The notes under the pieces were generated by a model, which saw only the letters and a program-made list of their open reading frames with translations, was not told the DNA's origin and did not search any database. The position numbers were made by a program, and so were the translations under genes. A stretch of 64,000 nucleotides of DNA from JBJXHC01 sp046160825. Lineage in GTDB: Bacteria > Bacteroidota > Ignavibacteria > UBA10030 > UBA6906. This document shows, piece by piece, positions 46,483 through 54,987 of the stretch. The stretch lies in NCBI GenBank assembly GCA_046160825.1, contig JBJXHC010000106.1:1-64000 (forward strand), read 5' to 3'. The stretch's first letter is position 1; every line of letters begins with the position of its first letter.

Positions 46483-47436
46483 CTAATTGATACCGTGCTG
46501 ACTCTCCAACCACCGCTCAGCGTCAATCGCCGCCATGCAGCCGGTCCCTGCAGCGGTGACCGCCTGGCGATAGACACTATCAGCAACATCGCCAGCGGCA
46601 AACACGCCTGCAATATTGGTGCGCGTGCTGCCGGATTGCACTATCAAATAACCAACGGAGTCCATATCGAGTTGGCCCTTGAACAAATCGGTGTTGGGCT
46701 TGTGGCCGATCCCCATAAAGACACCGTCCGCACGCATTACACTTGTCTCACCGGTCTTGATATTCTTGAGCTTCGCGCCGGTGACGGTCTTGCGTCCGTT
46801 TTCATTCTTGCCGATGATCTCTTCAACAACGGAATTCCATGCAAATGCAATCTTCGGATTCTTCTGCGCCTTCTCTTGCATAATCTTGGATGCGCGCAAC
46901 GTGTCGCGCCTATGCACGATAGTCACCTTGGTGGCAAACTTTGTCAAGAATGTCGCTTCCTCGATGGCCGTATCGCCGCCACCCACGACAAGAACTTCCT
47001 GTCCCTTGAAGAAAAACCCATCGCATGTTGCGCAGGCGGAGACGCCGTGACCCATAAATTCCTTTTCAGACGGGAGGTCAAGCAACTTCGCCGTTGCGCC
47101 TGTTGAGACGATCACTGCATCCGCTGTATACAACTCTTCATCCGCCCACATCTTGAATGGCCGGGAAGAGAAATCCACTTTCGTGATGATCTTATAGATC
47201 GACTGCGCACCAAACCGATGCGCCTGTTCGCGGAACATGTCCATCATCTCCGGTCCCATCACTCCCTTGGGATATCCGGGATAATTTTCCACCTCCGTTG
47301 TGATGGTCAGTTGTCCCCCCGGCTGGAGGCCTTCAAAGATCACCGGATTCAGGTTCGCTCTGCCGGCATAGAGTCCAGCCGTAAATCCCGCAGGGCCGGA
47401 GCCGATGATGATAAGTTTATGATGATTGGTTGACAT
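46483..47436 (-). CDS. trxB: Thioredoxin reductase
   Basis: A 317-residue flavoprotein from ATG 47436, with AGGA upstream; the longer reading to 47484 overlaps queG. It has the FAD dinucleotide motif IIGSGPAGFTAGLYAGRA, the redox centre SACATCDGFFF (CxxC), the NADPH motif VVGGGDTAIEEATFL and the C-terminal VFAAGDVADSVYRQAVTAAG. It keeps thioredoxin reduced with NADPH. Length is normal. Twenty-eight bases separate it from queG. Confidence 0.95.
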   Translation of the reverse strand: MSTNHHKLIIIGSGPAGFTAGLYAGRANLNPVIFEGLQPGGQLTITTEVENYPGYPKGVMGPEMMDMFREQAHRFGAQSIYKIITKVDFSSRPFKMWADEELYTADAVIVSTGATAKLLDLPSEKEFMGHGVSACATCDGFFFKGQEVLVVGGGDTAIEEATFLTKFATKVTIVHRRDTLRASKIMQEKAQKNPKIAFAWNSVVEEIIGKNENGRKTVTGAKLKNIKTGETSVMRADGVFMGIGHKPNTDLFKGQLDMDSVGYLIVQSGSTRTNIAGVFAAGDVADSVYRQAVTAAGTGCMAAIDAERWLESQHGIN

Positions 47437-47464
47437 ATTGTTGTAGTCCTCGATTCCCTTTCTG

Positions 47465-48394
47465 TTATTCTCTCTCCAGCACAATCTCCACGTTGCGTTT
47501 CAATCCTTCAAGCTTCGTCCGCTTCATCGCACTTCGCTTGAACTTCGCCGCAAACTCGGGCTGCTGCATTTCTTTCCATTCATTCAGGACCGGAGCAACG
47601 TTCCATTCCCTTGGTCTGAACGCTCCCTCTTCGGTCTCGGCCGAGAACTTGTGATTCCACGGACACACATCCTGACAGATATCGCAGCCGTAAATCCAGT
47701 TCTCGAACTTGTTCTTGATCTCCCCTTCTATTTCACCTCGATGCTCAATGGTAAGGTACGACAAGCAACGATTCGAATCAACGACATACGGCTCTGTGAT
47801 CGCTCCGGTCGGACATGCTTCAATGCAGAGCACACACGTACCACAGTGATCAGTCGCCGGTGCATCCGGCTCCAGTTCCAGTGTTGTAATGATCTCGCCG
47901 AGAAACACCCACGAGCCGAACTCAGGTGTGATGACATTGGTGTGTTTTGCAATCCAGCCGATGCCTGCACGTTCAGCCCACACTTTCTCCATGACGGGAC
48001 CGGTATCCACATAATACCTTCCTTCAACACCCGGGAACTCCGCTTGCATCCACGCCCAGAGTTGCTTCAAGCGTCCGGTGAGGACATCATGATAATCATC
48101 TCCCCACGCATACCGGGATATCTTGCCGACGCTTCGTTCCTGCGAATGCTGAACCGGTGTATAGTAATTCATCGCGACACAGATGACGGACTTTGCGCCC
48201 GGAACAATGTTCGCGGGATTGCTGCGCTTCTCTTTGCTCCGTGTCATCCATTCCATCGATCCTTGATAGCCGTGACTCAGCCATTCTTCAAGACGCCCCG
48301 ACTCTGCATCAAGCGTCTCAGCCCGCGCAATCCCGACTTTCGAGAACCCAAGCTCAATAGCTTTTTTCTTTATTCTCTCGGATGCCCCAAGCAT
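47465..48394 (-). CDS. queG: Epoxyqueuosine reductase
   Basis: A 309-residue cobalamin/Fe-S enzyme that reduces epoxyqueuosine to queuosine in the tRNA anticodon, the last pathway step. Two 4Fe-4S clusters are held by CGTCVLCIEACPTGAI and, after NRCLSYLTIEHRG, YGCDICQDVCPWN. The N-terminal half shows ICVAMNYYTP and RYAWGDDYHDVL, typical of QueG. Length is slightly shorter than E. coli QueG (379) because the C-terminal HEAT-like extension is missing, as in many bacteria. Confidence 0.95.
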   Translation of the reverse strand: MLGASERIKKKAIELGFSKVGIARAETLDAESGRLEEWLSHGYQGSMEWMTRSKEKRSNPANIVPGAKSVICVAMNYYTPVQHSQERSVGKISRYAWGDDYHDVLTGRLKQLWAWMQAEFPGVEGRYYVDTGPVMEKVWAERAGIGWIAKHTNVITPEFGSWVFLGEIITTLELEPDAPATDHCGTCVLCIEACPTGAITEPYVVDSNRCLSYLTIEHRGEIEGEIKNKFENWIYGCDICQDVCPWNHKFSAETEEGAFRPREWNVAPVLNEWKEMQQPEFAAKFKRSAMKRTKLEGLKRNVEIVLERE

Positions 48395-48500
48395 CTTTTG
48401 CTTTTCATTGATTGTTGTCGAAGACCCGCTCGACAGAGTTCGTCGAAGTCTGACGACCGTGATTCATCTTTTGGCGGGGCTGATTTTCAGTGCTTGTTGT

Positions 48501-48812
48501 TCATTCATCATTCATCTTCACAAAAACATTCTCGCCCTCAATCTCCACCTGATAGACTTTTGCCTTTCCATTTCCGTTCTTCGGGGCACCATTCTCAAGA
48601 CAAAAACTCCAGCCGTGCATCGGGCAGGTAACGTAGTTGCCGTCCAAAGTTCCCTGATGCAACATGGAAAAGTGCTGGTGCGGGCAAACATTGTTGATGG
48701 CGTAGAGTTTTCCATCGACGCGCCAGAGGGCGATTTCTTCCCCCCCAACTTTCACAAGCTTGCTGCGGCGTTCCGGAATATCGGAATTCCGGGCCACACG
48801 CACGAATTCCAT
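48501..48812 (-). CDS. Rieske [2Fe-2S] ferredoxin-like protein
   Basis: A 103-residue protein from ATG 48812, with GAGGG seven bases upstream. The Rieske cluster ligands are NVCPHQHFSML (Cys-x-His) and VTCPMHGWSF (Cys-x2-His), spaced as in small Rieske ferredoxins of the NirD/biphenyl-dioxygenase type. No membrane helix or signal is present, so it is a cytosolic electron carrier. The partner oxygenase or reductase is not in the window. Confidence 0.9.
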   Translation of the reverse strand: MEFVRVARNSDIPERRSKLVKVGGEEIALWRVDGKLYAINNVCPHQHFSMLHQGTLDGNYVTCPMHGWSFCLENGAPKNGNGKAKVYQVEIEGENVFVKMNDE

Positions 48813-48881
48813 ACGCAACCCTCTATACAATACAACAATACTGAGTTCCCGTGTAAATTTACTCTGAAAACGAACCCGATA

Positions 48882-49724
48882 TCATAAGGTAAGTGGTGAG
48901 TCGAGAACAAAGCCCTTCTCTGTTCTCATCACGCGAGCAGCTTCGGTGACGGGATCGTGTTCGAAGAAGAGTACCCAACTTTCTTCCACTGCCTGGGTGA
49001 GTATACGCCTCTTTTCTTCGAGAGTCACGAGTGGGCGCAGGTCGTACGCCATGATCCACGGGAGATTGACGTGCGAAGTCGTTGGCATGAGGTCGGCACA
49101 ATAGAAGAGCGTCGTCCGGCCATCGGTGATGACGGGACACTGAAGTGCGGTGGTGTGACCGTTCACAATGCGGACGCTGATGCCGGGGAATATTTCGCCT
49201 TCTCCATCGGTATGGTCGAGCAGCCCATGGAATTGTAACGGCATGAAATCTTCCTTGAAGAAACTTGCCTTGTCGCGCTCGGTCGGGTTGTTGGCAGCGC
49301 GCCAGTGTTCACGCTGCACCCAGTATCGTGCTTTGGGGAATGTCGGCCTGACCTCACCGTCCACACTGATTGTTGAACCTCCCGCATGATCGAAATGGAG
49401 ATGGGTGAGGATAACGTCGGTGACATCTTCCGGAGTGATGTTGCGTTTTTTCAAGGATGAGACGATGTCGTACTGTGACGTATCGAACTTGTAGATCGCC
49501 GTCAGCTTCTCGTTGTACTTCGTCCCATTGCCAACATCGACAAGAATCTTGCGGCCATTGCCGACGATGAGCAATGCCCGCGCTGCCATATCAATGCGGT
49601 TCTGGTCATCGGGAGGATTGGTTTTCTCCCAAAGGGTTTTGGGAACAACGCCAAACATCGCCCCGCCATCAAGAGCGAAGCGACCGGTTTCAATTGCGTG
49701 GAGTTCGTAGGGTCCGATTTTCAT
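48882..49724 (-). CDS. MBL-fold metallo-hydrolase
   Basis: A 280-residue metallo-beta-lactamase-fold protein. The metal motif VILTHLHFDHAGG (HxHxDH) is near residue 108, and further ligands are expected in IVNGHTTALQCP, FYCADLMPTTSHV and LFFEHDPVTEAARV. The arrangement resembles the YtnP/AHL-lactonase-like branch. The substrate is unknown. No operon partner is obvious; the Rieske gene lies downstream on the same strand. Confidence 0.85.
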   Translation of the reverse strand: MKIGPYELHAIETGRFALDGGAMFGVVPKTLWEKTNPPDDQNRIDMAARALLIVGNGRKILVDVGNGTKYNEKLTAIYKFDTSQYDIVSSLKKRNITPEDVTDVILTHLHFDHAGGSTISVDGEVRPTFPKARYWVQREHWRAANNPTERDKASFFKEDFMPLQFHGLLDHTDGEGEIFPGISVRIVNGHTTALQCPVITDGRTTLFYCADLMPTTSHVNLPWIMAYDLRPLVTLEEKRRILTQAVEESWVLFFEHDPVTEAARVMRTEKGFVLDSPLTL

Positions 49725-49745
49725 ACGTTGCGATTGTTAGGGATT

Positions 49746-49862
49746 GCCACGAAGTCACAAAACAGCAAGGAAAGAAAAATGGAAATATGTTTCTGTGAAG
49801 TAGATTCTGTCGTCCATTCACACCTGTAAGGCTTTTGTGCCTTGGTTTTTTTGTGGCACATC
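49746..49862. repeat. Imperfect inverted A-rich repeat in spacer
   Basis: The left arm reads gccacgaagtcacaaaacag (from about 49746). The right arm, on the minus strand, reads gccacaaaaaaaccaaggca (49862 downward). The arms share GCCAC(G/A)AA and CACAAAA words and face each other across about 60 bases. A related word, agccacaaaacacgaaagg, occurs at 53379-53397. This may be a dispersed, non-coding repeat. The ends are not sharply defined. Confidence 0.4.
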
Positions 49863-49875
49863 CTCATTGAAGCAA

Positions 49876-49904
49876 AAGGTCGGCTCCGTCTTGGAACCGA
49901 CCTT
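49876..49904 (-). terminator. Rho-independent terminator of the ferredoxin gene
   Basis: AAGGTCGG and CCGACCTT form a perfect 8-bp stem around a 13-base interior that itself pairs TCC with GGA. On the minus strand the hairpin is followed by TTTTGCTT. It lies about 30 bases beyond the stop of the 4Fe-4S ferredoxin gene (49936). Confidence 0.75.
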
Positions 49905-49935
49905 GAATAATTGGGTAACGATGTTCGATCTTCCC

Positions 49936-50280
49936 CTAGGCCGTCTTTCTGAAGTGCGATGTTGCAGGATTCAGTTCCGGAAACTCCCGATCCGGGTGAA
50001 GAATGCGTGCACGCTCGAACAACTGTTCCTCGGTTTCAACATTGTTGGGATCCGCGACACAACAGTCAACCGGACATACCGCCGCACATTGTTCCTGGTC
50101 GAAATGCCCCACACACTCCGTGCATTTTTCGGGTACGATGTAATAAAAATCATTGGAGATCGGGTCGTACATCTGTCCGCCATACTCAAACTGCACACCG
50201 CCTGCGTAGATGGCGACGTTGGGACACTCCGGTTCACACGCGCCGCAGTTGATGCATTCTTCCGTGATCATCGTTGCCAT
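49936..50280 (-). CDS. 4Fe-4S dicluster ferredoxin (YfhL-like)
   Basis: A 114-residue ferredoxin with two cluster-binding segments: CINCGACEPECPNVAI near residue 11 and CTECVGHFDQEQCAAVCPV further on, with the insertion in the second motif typical of YfhL/Alvin ferredoxins. ECINCG following MATMITEE is a usual N-terminus. GGAGGAAG eight bases ahead of the ATG supports the start. A soluble low-potential electron carrier. It ends in a clear terminator. Confidence 0.93.
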   Translation of the reverse strand: MATMITEECINCGACEPECPNVAIYAGGVQFEYGGQMYDPISNDFYYIVPEKCTECVGHFDQEQCAAVCPVDCCVADPNNVETEEQLFERARILHPDREFPELNPATSHFRKTA

Positions 50281-50312
50281 GCGAATCTTCCTCCGTGGTT
50301 AAATCTGCTTGT

Positions 50313-50678
50313 TCATAAATCACTTGTTCGTATCAGTGGAATCTTCGACTCATCAAACGCTGTGGCGTCACCGTTGCGTAGCGACTCAGCATCCTGCAGG
50401 CATTCCCGCACTCGCTCAACGAATTGCAAGGTATCAACACCGTGGAATGCCGGAAGGTAACGCTCCAGCTTTGCCAGGGCTTTTGTAAGTTGACTGCAAG
50501 CGCCCTTGTAATTATTGTTGCCGAGATGGTAAAATCCGACTGCGGTTTGTATCAGGCCCTGGTAGAAAAGCCGATGGCTTCCCGTGGTCTCCATCCACAG
50601 CTCTTCCCACGTGTCATGCGCTTCGAAGAAGTACCTGGCGTTGAATTCCTCAATACCCCGTTCAAAGAGCCCTTCCAT
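50313..50678 (-). CDS. DUF309 family protein
   Basis: A 121-residue all-helical protein from ATG 50678. It carries the DUF309 signature FNARYFFEAHDTWEELW at about residues 11-27, followed by FYQGLIQTAVGFYHLG. Function of the family is unknown. It lies 32 bases before the ferredoxin gene on the same strand and is probably co-transcribed with it. A longer reading to 50780 has no similarity and no ribosome site. Confidence 0.88.
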   Translation of the reverse strand: MEGLFERGIEEFNARYFFEAHDTWEELWMETTGSHRLFYQGLIQTAVGFYHLGNNNYKGACSQLTKALAKLERYLPAFHGVDTLQFVERVRECLQDAESLRNGDATAFDESKIPLIRTSDL

Positions 50679-50877
50679 CTGACTGCAACCTAACAAAAAC
50701 GGTCGGAAATTGCAAGATAGCGAGTTGAAAAGTTCGGCAAAGATATGGCTGGACAATGGCACAGTTGAGCCGCGCGGCATAGACCCTATGTACTGTAGTC
50801 ATATTCCACAAAATTGATTAAACCTCCTGCCAATCGCCCCGTCAAACTCACGACAATCACACACGAAAGGAACACAC

Positions 50878-51276
50878 ATGCTTCGCTACGCCTTCTCCCT
50901 CCTGTTCGCATCCACGCTTGTGATAACCACGGGCATCGCACAGGGACCCGGCTTCAACCGGGTTGACCAAGCCATCAACAACCTCACGGAAACGCTTGAG
51001 CTTACTCCGTCCCAGCAAGACACCATTCGCCGGATACTTGAGGAATCAGCAGCAACGATGCGCGAGGCGCGTGAAGCAACCGAAGGCAACCGGGAAGACA
51101 GGATGCAGATCATGAAATCCATTCAGGAAAAAACAGACGCACGGGTTGAAACCGTGCTCACCGAAGATCAGACGTCGAAGTACCAGGAATACAAGAAGAA
51201 ACGCAACGAGAGAATAATGGAACGAAGGCCGGAACGAAGAATGGGACCGCCGGGTGAACGTGGTATGAGAAAGTGA
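50878..51276 (+). CDS. Small periplasmic helical protein (Spy/CpxP-like)
   Basis: A 132-residue exported protein with signal peptide LFASTLVITTGIAQ and AAAGGA upstream of the ATG. The mature part is helical and highly charged, with LELTPSQQDTIRRILEES and VLTEDQTSKYQEYKKKR, which recall the LTxxQ repeats of Spy/CpxP chaperone-like proteins. The tail is rich in Arg, Pro and Gly (RRPERRMGPPGERGMRK). It may bind misfolded envelope proteins; that is inference from weak motif similarity. Confidence 0.75.
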   Translation: MLRYAFSLLFASTLVITTGIAQGPGFNRVDQAINNLTETLELTPSQQDTIRRILEESAATMREAREATEGNREDRMQIMKSIQEKTDARVETVLTEDQTSKYQEYKKKRNERIMERRPERRMGPPGERGMRK

Positions 51277-51354
51277 CCAGCGCGATGTAGAGAACTTGAT
51301 TGAAAGAGGACGCGGGTCATCAACGCAAAGGAACTCCGCTCTCTTTCTTTTTTC

Positions 51355-51655
51355 TCACTTCATTACCACCATCTTGCGCACTTGAGTCTTGGCACCTCTC
51401 ACTTCAACAGCATCATCTTCCTGATCTGCGTCCGGTTGCCGCTGGTCAAACGGTACAGATACATTCCCCCCGCCAGTCCGCTTGCATCAAATGAAGCACG
51501 GTGCGTTCCCGCAGGTAACTCTTCACAAGAGTCGCCACCTCGCGACCAAGGAGATCAAAGACGTGTAAGGTCGTATCACCATACGTCTCTACGGAAAAAT
51601 GTATCATGGCCTGTGCTATTGAAATTCATGCAAAATCCTGATACGTTGAGTGCCA
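51355..51655 (-). pseudogene. Decayed T9SS sorting-domain remnant, with two tandem C-terminal tails
   Basis: The minus strand spells a type A T9SS C-terminal domain in three frames: NFNST, then IHFSVETYGDTTLHVFDLLG with REVATLV, then EELPAGTHRASFDASG with MYLYRLTSGNRTQIRKMMLL ending in Lys and a stop at 51399. A lost base after GTG and an extra G near 51612 account for two of the frame changes. In yet another frame, RGAKTQVRKMVVMK and a stop follow at 51355, a second sorting-domain tail. No upstream cargo domain remains. This is the residue of one or two lost secreted-protein genes. Confidence 0.8.
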
Positions 51656-51680
51656 CCCTCAAGTACTTTGGAGTTCATAG

Positions 51681-52484
51681 ATGTTCTTGTTTCGTATTCT
51701 GTTTTTCACATGCTTCCTTGCCACCGTTGCGCAGTCACAGGAGAAGCCGGCAACATTCGAGTTCTTCCCGGAACAGAAGCTCTTCCCACAACTGCCCGCC
51801 GACGCGCTTTCCCATCATATTTCCGTTTCCCGTCTCATCAGAAACAGGGATTGGATCGGGACTATCGGTGCGTCTGTTGCCATTATGCAGCTTGATCTTG
51901 AAGATATTTCGCTTCAATTCTCTCCCGCGGTATCAACATTTAACCGGTTGATAAAACCGCCCGGCATAACGGTCTATACCATCGATTACAAAATGGATTT
52001 CATGCTGGACACACGATGTGAGAATTGGACTATTCGCACTGGATTGGGACACTATAGCTGCCATTTTGCAGATGATGGAATCGAAATACTCGGCAGATCA
52101 TCCATCCAGTCGGTGCGGGACTATATCGTGCTTGGCGCGAGTTACGAACTGCCTGTCATCGGCGGTTTCGTGTATGGGCTCGGCATCTATAACTACCACA
52201 TCAAACCGATTGAGAACAAGCATTGGAATATCCAGGTGGGTTCGGAGTTTGGGAATATCCGGCTGGCGGACTTCGCGCACTTGTACGGCGCCATTGATCT
52301 CAAACTCAAGGAGGAAGTCGCCTGGGGGTCAACACAGAGCTACCAGGTTGGTGTACGCTTCTTCGCTGCACGTTCGAATGCTCTCCGGGTTGCGTATACG
52401 CTGCGGCGGGGGTTCGACGAGCGGGGACAGTTCTTCAATATTCGCGAGAAGGCAGACCTCCTCTCACTTCACTTCGACCTATAG
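51681..52484 (+). CDS. Outer-membrane protein, DUF1207-like
   Basis: A 267-residue exported protein starting at ATG 51681, with GGAG seven bases upstream. A signal peptide (MFLFRILFFTCFLATVAQS) precedes FEFFPEQKLFPQLPADALS, which resembles the start of DUF1207 proteins. Amphipathic strands (WTIRTGLGHYSCHF, YIVLGASYELPV, SYQVGVRFFAARSN) continue to the C-terminus LLSLHFDL, so an outer-membrane barrel is likely. Function unknown. The next gene begins four bases after its stop and is probably co-translated. Confidence 0.7.
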   Translation: MFLFRILFFTCFLATVAQSQEKPATFEFFPEQKLFPQLPADALSHHISVSRLIRNRDWIGTIGASVAIMQLDLEDISLQFSPAVSTFNRLIKPPGITVYTIDYKMDFMLDTRCENWTIRTGLGHYSCHFADDGIEILGRSSIQSVRDYIVLGASYELPVIGGFVYGLGIYNYHIKPIENKHWNIQVGSEFGNIRLADFAHLYGAIDLKLKEEVAWGSTQSYQVGVRFFAARSNALRVAYTLRRGFDERGQFFNIREKADLLSLHFDL

Positions 52485-52488
52485 ATTC

Positions 52489-53340
52489 ATGAGAACTTTC
52501 ACACTGGTCTTTCTCTTGTTCACATGCAGCACGGCAATATGCCGCGACTCTCTCATGGTGAACGATGGCTTCCATCAGATCGAAGGATCATCCTGGCGCA
52601 AGACAACCTCGGGAGCCATGGTTGCGGGATTCCTCGGCCTGTCGCTCTGGTGGGGATTCGACGCATGGTGGCAAGGCAACAGCGAGCCGTTCCATCTTAT
52701 TCATGAAGGGTGGTTCCATGACTATTCCCTTGGCATTGATAAAATCGGGCATTTCTATACGGCATATTTTTATTTCCGCACATTCCGGAATATCATGCTC
52801 TGGGGAGGTCACGACCGGTCCACGGCTCTCTGGTGGGGTGTTGGCGGAACGGCGCTGTTCTCACTTTGTGTTGAGGTGGGAGATGGATTTACCATCTGGG
52901 GATTTTCGTTCGATGATCTGACGGCAAATACTCTTGGTTTATGCTACGGGGTGTTGCAAACCGAAGTACCGTATATGCAGAACTTTAATTTCAAATGGAG
53001 TTATGTCCCGCGATCTGCCACCGAGCGCATCACTCAAATCACCAGCAACTACGACTCACACACCTACTGGTTGGCAATCAACGTGAATGGCCTGCTTCCG
53101 GAGTCGGCAAAATCCTACTGGCCGGAATTTCTCCAACTTGCGGTGGGATACGGCGTGGGTGAGAACAGCACCCGGCGTGAAGCAGCGATCGGACTGGATT
53201 TCAATCTCGAGGTATTCTCGCCTCCCGGCAGAGATCTTCTGCTTCTCCAGAAAACAGTGAACATGTTTCACTTCCCAGCACCAGCAATCAAATTCACCCA
53301 AGGGAAAGAACCGAGCTATCACCTCTTCCATACACGATAG
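52489..53340 (+). CDS. DUF2279 family periplasmic/membrane protein
   Basis: A 283-residue protein from ATG 52489; an open reading extends upstream but only through the previous gene. A signal peptide (LVFLLFTCSTAICRDS) precedes hydrophobic stretches and the DUF2279-like core GIDKIGHFYTAYFYFRTF, WWGVGGTALFSLCVEVGDGF and FSFDDLTANTLGLCYGVLQ. The C-terminal third is beta-rich (EFLQLAVGYGVGENS, AAIGLDFNLEVF). Function unknown. Tight pairing with the DUF1207-like gene suggests a shared role in the outer membrane. A terminator hairpin follows. Confidence 0.8.
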   Translation: MRTFTLVFLLFTCSTAICRDSLMVNDGFHQIEGSSWRKTTSGAMVAGFLGLSLWWGFDAWWQGNSEPFHLIHEGWFHDYSLGIDKIGHFYTAYFYFRTFRNIMLWGGHDRSTALWWGVGGTALFSLCVEVGDGFTIWGFSFDDLTANTLGLCYGVLQTEVPYMQNFNFKWSYVPRSATERITQITSNYDSHTYWLAINVNGLLPESAKSYWPEFLQLAVGYGVGENSTRREAAIGLDFNLEVFSPPGRDLLLLQKTVNMFHFPAPAIKFTQGKEPSYHLFHTR

Positions 53341-53396
53341 CTGGATTCGGGACGTGACTGGTAAGGCGTGATTCAAACAAGCCACAAAACACGAAA

Positions 53397-53424
53397 GGCG
53401 CTCTGCCGACTTCGACAGAGCGCC
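53397..53424. terminator. Bidirectional terminator hairpin
   Basis: GGCGCTCTG (53397-53405) and CAGAGCGCC (53416-53424) form a perfect 9-bp stem around a 10-base loop. It lies between convergent genes. On the minus strand the stem is followed by TTTCGTGTTTTG, fitting termination of the SnoaL-like gene; on the plus strand the tract is weak. Confidence 0.75.
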
Positions 53425-53437
53425 AAGGTTACAATGT

Positions 53438-53926
53438 TCAGCTTCCTGAAACTGAATCCGGCGGAGCGGGCATTGGTGCTGATGCGTGGTCGTGGATATA
53501 AACCAACTTCCCGTCACGTTTCGCCTTTACATCGGTATATCTTCCGAGTATTTCCATCGGCGGCTCTGTCATCGTGTAGCGCCATTTCCCCCAGCTGATT
53601 ACCACATCGCCGGCGACCTTGTAGTTTGATTCGATCATTTCGATTTTTCCCCGCGGCGTCATGCCAAAGTCTTTTATGAACCCTGCTTTCACACTTTCCC
53701 ATCCGCGTAGTTCCAGGTCGCCCGGCGGGTAGGATACGAGGTCGGGACTGTTCCAGTAGAGCGACATTATCCCGTCCACATCCCCGTTATTGTACATCTC
53801 GTTGAACTTCTGATCCAACGCCTTCGCTTCCGCGATCATCTGATCAGGTGATTCTCCCTGCGGCGCGCAACCGACAATAAAAATAATGCCTGCAAAGAAT
53901 AGGGATAACAGAACCACTTGTTTCAT
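53438..53926 (-). CDS. DUF4440/SnoaL-like (NTF2-fold) lipoprotein
   Basis: A 162-residue predicted lipoprotein: the signal ends in FIVGC at residues 16-20. AGGAGG six bases ahead of the ATG is a strong ribosome site. The mature part has the NTF2-like pattern AKALDQKFNEMYNNGDVDGI, YWNSPDLVSYPPG, RGWESVKAGF and VISWGKWRYTM, as in DUF4440/YybH proteins. Members bind or act on small molecules; this one's ligand is unknown. Confidence 0.85.
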   Translation of the reverse strand: MKQVVLLSLFFAGIIFIVGCAPQGESPDQMIAEAKALDQKFNEMYNNGDVDGIMSLYWNSPDLVSYPPGDLELRGWESVKAGFIKDFGMTPRGKIEMIESNYKVAGDVVISWGKWRYTMTEPPMEILGRYTDVKAKRDGKLVYIHDHASAPMPAPPDSVSGS

Positions 53927-53990
53927 TCGAGCCTCCTGTGGATGATGTGTGAATGCGAGAGAAGAACGGCTTCCTCTCGAAATGTTGGGA

Positions 53991-54851
53991 TTACTTCATC
54001 GTCTTCCATTCTGCAATTGCATCATCGTTGAACTTCACATATTGAGCGTTTCCTGCCTTCTGTGCGCGGGACTTGCTGGCTTCTGCCGATGCGATGGCAG
54101 CCTTGTAGTCCTTTAGTCCGGCCTGAATTTGCGACTGCAATCGCCAAACCCAGAATGCATTGTCATTGAGTTCAATCGACTTGTTTACCCACTCAAGGGC
54201 GGTCTTCAGATCTTTCCCTGCTGCGTAATAGTATGACGCTGATTGGAAGTACATGTTCGCGACCTCGCCAAAGGGACTCGCTGTGGCTTCCTTGATTGCT
54301 GCCATTACTTTGGTTTCCACGTCAAACTCCATCCGGAACTTGACGCCGGTGTTTTCCCACATCAACTCAAGGTTGGCTGCATTCGCAGTAATGTCCGAGA
54401 TATTAATGGTGAATGTTTCGACGGACATCGGGAGTCGTGAGGGTTTCACCTTGAACGTCGTCTGGTCTTCCTTCTCAACTCGTTCCGCACCGCCGGTGGT
54501 TTTCTTGTTAATGATGATTGTCCATTCGCTCTCTCCGGGGATGGTATAGAGAGAATAGGTCCCCGCCGGTACGTCCGTGCCCTCAAGCTTCACCTGATCG
54601 CTGAAAGAAATTGTCGTCGGATCATTCGCTCCGGTGCGCCATACTTGTCCGTAAGGAACGAGGTCACCGAAAATTTTTCTCCCTTTTACACTCGGTCGTG
54701 AGTAAGAAACCGCGACATCCATAATGCCAACCCTCTGCTCAATCCTGGCTTTGGGACTCGGTTGCGGCGTCTCAAGCTGTGACTTCGCATTGGGCGTAGC
54801 CAGGAATAGAAAAGAAACAACCGCTGACCACCATATTGATGACTTGTGCAT
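53991..54851 (-). CDS. DUF2911 family exported protein
   Basis: A 286-residue protein from ATG 54851 preceded by AAAGGGAG. Signal peptide ending FLATPNAKSQ. The DUF2911 core shows VAVSYSRPSVKGRKIFGDLV, YGQVWRTGANDPTTISF, VPAGTYSLYTIPGESEW and FTINISDI. The last 100 residues are two to three TPR-like helical hairpins (YYYAAGKDLKTALEWVNKSI, GLKDYKAAIASAEASKSRA). The family is common in Bacteroidota and is of unknown function. Acts outside the cytoplasm. Confidence 0.9.
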   Translation of the reverse strand: MHKSSIWWSAVVSFLFLATPNAKSQLETPQPSPKARIEQRVGIMDVAVSYSRPSVKGRKIFGDLVPYGQVWRTGANDPTTISFSDQVKLEGTDVPAGTYSLYTIPGESEWTIIINKKTTGGAERVEKEDQTTFKVKPSRLPMSVETFTINISDITANAANLELMWENTGVKFRMEFDVETKVMAAIKEATASPFGEVANMYFQSASYYYAAGKDLKTALEWVNKSIELNDNAFWVWRLQSQIQAGLKDYKAAIASAEASKSRAQKAGNAQYVKFNDDAIAEWKTMK

Positions 54852-54987
54852 GAGTACTTCTCCCTTTGTTTGAATGGTTTGACTGGTAAACTGATTTGAA
54901 CAATTGTTCATTGCTATTTTTTTATCGCTCCTCCGCGTATCCCACTCTTCCCCCAGTTCGCAATTCACATTTCGCACTTTGTATTTT

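Noticed and set aside
52018..52488. Longer reading for the DUF2279 gene beginning inside the previous gene.
   Set aside because: The part before 52489 is the out-of-frame shadow of the DUF1207-like gene, and a signal peptide begins exactly at ATG 52489.
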